Assembly: GCA_002389785.1 (NCBI GenBank)
Contig: DGQS01000245.1
Coordinates: forward strand, 1 to 14,117
DNA from: Bacteroidetes bacterium UBA4408
GTDB lineage: Bacteria; Bacteroidota; Bacteroidia; UBA4408
DNA length: 14,117 nucleotides
Direction of reading: 5' to 3'
Both the position numbers and the translations under genes were made by a program. This document shows positions 12,557 through 14,117 of the stretch, in pieces. The first letter of the stretch is position 1. Each line of letters begins with the position of its first letter. A model generated the notes under the pieces. The model did not search any database. It saw nothing but the letters and a program-made list of their open reading frames with translations, and was not told the DNA's origin.

Positions 12557-14117
12557 TTAGCTATTTCCTGATAGGTTGCCGGTATTACAAAATTCAAATT
12601 CGCCCAAGCTGAGGCATTGCTCAAAGGAGCTCTTGCGTTTGAGCAAGGTAATGCTTTGTGCAATAAAAGAGGTTTTGTATTCCTTGGTTTGGTATTCGGG
12701 TTGAGCCTTGTTAAAGGTTTCGCCGGTGAGCTCCCCTGCCAGTAAAAGACTAAAGCGGTAATGAAAGGTAGCGCGGCTTGGGGGGAGTTGCAATTTGAGT
12801 CGCAAGGTCTTGCTGAAATCACTTCCTGCACGTGCCGCTTTTACCGGAATATGAATGTTTGATGGCGTTGCAACATCAAAGTTGCAGAGCTGTACTTCAA
12901 AAGGCTGTTGTGTTATGCATACAGCTTCAATGGTTTCAATTAGGTTTTGTTCTTTGCTTTCATCCAGTTGCAAAACGGCGAGTTCAATTTGTGGAATATT
13001 TTTTTCGGCACGTAGAAATCCGTAGTGTTGTGCAAAGTGTTTTTTTTCGTTCAGTAGTTCGTTTTTAACCTTTGCGGGAAGTGTGATTAACAACCTGTAT
13101 TCATACTCTTCCTCGCTCAGTTTCCCTTTTTTATCGGGCGATGAAGACACTCCGTTAAAAGGATTAAAGGTTCGCAATGAATTGGACAGGGCCACGGCAC
13201 GATGAACAGCTTGCGGGCCATACAAAATGCGCATTTTATCCATCGCCTGATACAAATTAATTAGTTGTTCGCTATCTTCAAATAAATTGATTTGATAGCC
13301 TCCGCCCACGAGGTTACTAAAGCGCACACCAATGAGGCGAATGAGCATGCGCCGGCTATACAATTTTTCGAACAATTCTTTTACGCGTGCAATGAGTACA
13401 TGATCGTTGGAGCTATGCGCGATGCGGCATTGCATGGTATGTGTATCAAAATTTGAATAACGGATTTTCACGGTTACACATGCTGTTAACTTGTCTTCCG
13501 TTCTCAACTGAAAAGCGAGCTTCTCGGTCATGCCTACCAGCAATTCATTCAGTCGTGTTACATCGATTGTATCCTGGTCGAACGTTTCTTCGGTGGAGAT
13601 GGATTTGCGCTCGTTGTAAGGTTCTACCGGGGAGTTGTCGATTCCGTTTGCTTTCTTCCAGATCACAATACCATTTTCTCCAAGTACATTTTCCATCAAC
13701 TCTACCGGCATCTGTTGCAGGGTATGAATTTTTTCCACGCCCATATTGCGCAGGAGATGATAGGTCTTTTCTCCTACCATGGGAATTTTGCTGACCGACA
13801 AGGGCGCGAGGAATGTTTTCTCAAGGCCCCAGTCAATTTTCATTTGCCCGTTGGGTTTAGCTTCGCCGGTAGCAACTTTTGAAACCGTTTTGTTCTGTGA
13901 CAAACCAAAAGAAATGGGCAATCCTGTTTCTTTTGTTATTCGGTGTCGCAGTTCGGTTGCCCAGCTATAGCATCCAAAAAAACGATCCATGCCTGTGAGA
14001 TCGATATAAAATTCATCGATGGAAGATTTCTCATAGAGCGGAACACGTTCGCTGATAATATCCGTGACCATATCGGAATAATAACTGTATCGATCGTAAT
14101 CACCACGAACGATAATG
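12557..14117 (-). CDS. dinB: Y-family translesion DNA polymerase (Pol IV/DinB-like) with a C-terminal degenerate 2H-phosphoesterase-like domain; N-terminus outside the window
   Basis: The frame is open to the window edge. The codons before the ATG at 14069-14071 encode family sequence (IIVRGDYDRYSYYSD), so that ATG is internal and 519 residues are visible. Catalytic acids are intact in KSSIDEFYIDLTG (Asp codon 14015-14017, Glu codon 14012-14014), unlike classic ImuB proteins, which lack them. Palm, thumb (helix-hairpin-helix near VSKIPMVGEKTYHLLRNMG) and little-finger domain (about visible residues 165-310) follow. A linker and a roughly 170-residue extension (about 13100 down to 12580) then resemble the 2H phosphoesterase / 2'-5' RNA ligase fold: YRLLITLPAKVKNEL at its start, PFEVQLCNF in the middle and FIAQSITLLKR at the end. 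Both HxT motifs are lost: Q-I-E at 12983-12991 and R-F-S at 12749-12757. The polymerase call is firm; the 2H homology is by eye and should be tested by profile or structure search. Confidence 0.9.
   Translation of the reverse strand, partial: IIVRGDYDRYSYYSDMVTDIISERVPLYEKSSIDEFYIDLTGMDRFFGCYSWATELRHRITKETGLPISFGLSQNKTVSKVATGEAKPNGQMKIDWGLEKTFLAPLSVSKIPMVGEKTYHLLRNMGVEKIHTLQQMPVELMENVLGENGIVIWKKANGIDNSPVEPYNERKSISTEETFDQDTIDVTRLNELLVGMTEKLAFQLRTEDKLTACVTVKIRYSNFDTHTMQCRIAHSSNDHVLIARVKELFEKLYSRRMLIRLIGVRFSNLVGGGYQINLFEDSEQLINLYQAMDKMRILYGPQAVHRAVALSNSLRTFNPFNGVSSSPDKKGKLSEEEYEYRLLITLPAKVKNELLNEKKHFAQHYGFLRAEKNIPQIELAVLQLDESKEQNLIETIEAVCITQQPFEVQLCNFDVATPSNIHIPVKAARAGSDFSKTLRLKLQLPPSRATFHYRFSLLLAGELTGETFNKAQPEYQTKEYKTSFIAQSITLLKRKSSFEQCLSLGEFEFCNTGNLSGNS

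Noticed and set aside
12517..12831. A 104-codon minus-strand frame between the two polymerase genes
   Set aside because: It overlaps both polymerase genes in another frame, has no recognisable motifs, and looks like a shadow.
1..14117. CRISPR array, riboswitch or replication origin
   Set aside because: No regularly spaced repeats, known riboswitch core or DnaA-box cluster was seen. Intergenic gaps are too short for most of these.

Overview
The window looks like chromosomal DNA of a Bacteroidota species, perhaps from the Sphingobacteriia/Chitinophagia side. The evidence is AT-rich coding, few recognisable Shine-Dalgarno sequences, several matches to the Bacteroidota promoter pattern TTTG-N19/20-TAnnTTTG, a lipoprotein with a charged, lysine- and glutamate-rich stretch after its lipid-bearing cysteine, and family-typical EtfAB, BFN-UVR, CNT transporter and DnaE2-type proteins. 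No intergenic gap exceeds about 100 bases, so there is no long gene-free stretch. No rRNA, CRISPR array or insertion sequence was seen.

Region 1 (1-1571) is a likely mobile-element edge. A large serine recombinase, truncated by the window start, runs rightward. Its last codons pass antisense through the rho-independent terminator and the 3' half of a minus-strand tRNA gene with anticodon CAT. The element itself would lie to the left of the window.

Region 2 (1572-4170) starts with a compact divergent promoter region serving the tRNA and a YihX-like HAD phosphatase. The etfB-etfA pair follows, encoding the electron-transfer flavoprotein, and ends at a clear terminator.

Region 3 (4190-7380) is a tightly packed probable operon: a bifunctional-nuclease (BFN/DUF151) protein with a UVR motif, a concentrative nucleoside transporter, thymidylate synthase (thyA) and dihydrofolate reductase (folA). 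Transporter, ThyA and DHFR together cover nucleoside uptake, dTMP synthesis and regeneration of the folate that ThyA consumes.

Region 4 (7450-9481) holds a predicted outer-membrane lipoprotein of unknown function and a convergent DUF937-like protein, separated by a bidirectional terminator. A divergent YdeI/OmdA-type protein (DUF1905) follows.

Region 5 (9474-14117, minus strand) is a two-gene translesion-synthesis cassette. A Y-family (Pol IV-like) polymerase, truncated by the window end, lies 5 bp upstream of a short DnaE2/ImuC-like C-family polymerase. The most unusual feature of the window is here: the Y-family polymerase carries a roughly 170-residue C-terminal extension that reads as a 2H phosphoesterase (LigT / 2'-5' RNA ligase-like) domain with both HxT catalytic motifs degraded. 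It may be a repurposed binding or docking module next to the DnaE2 partner.
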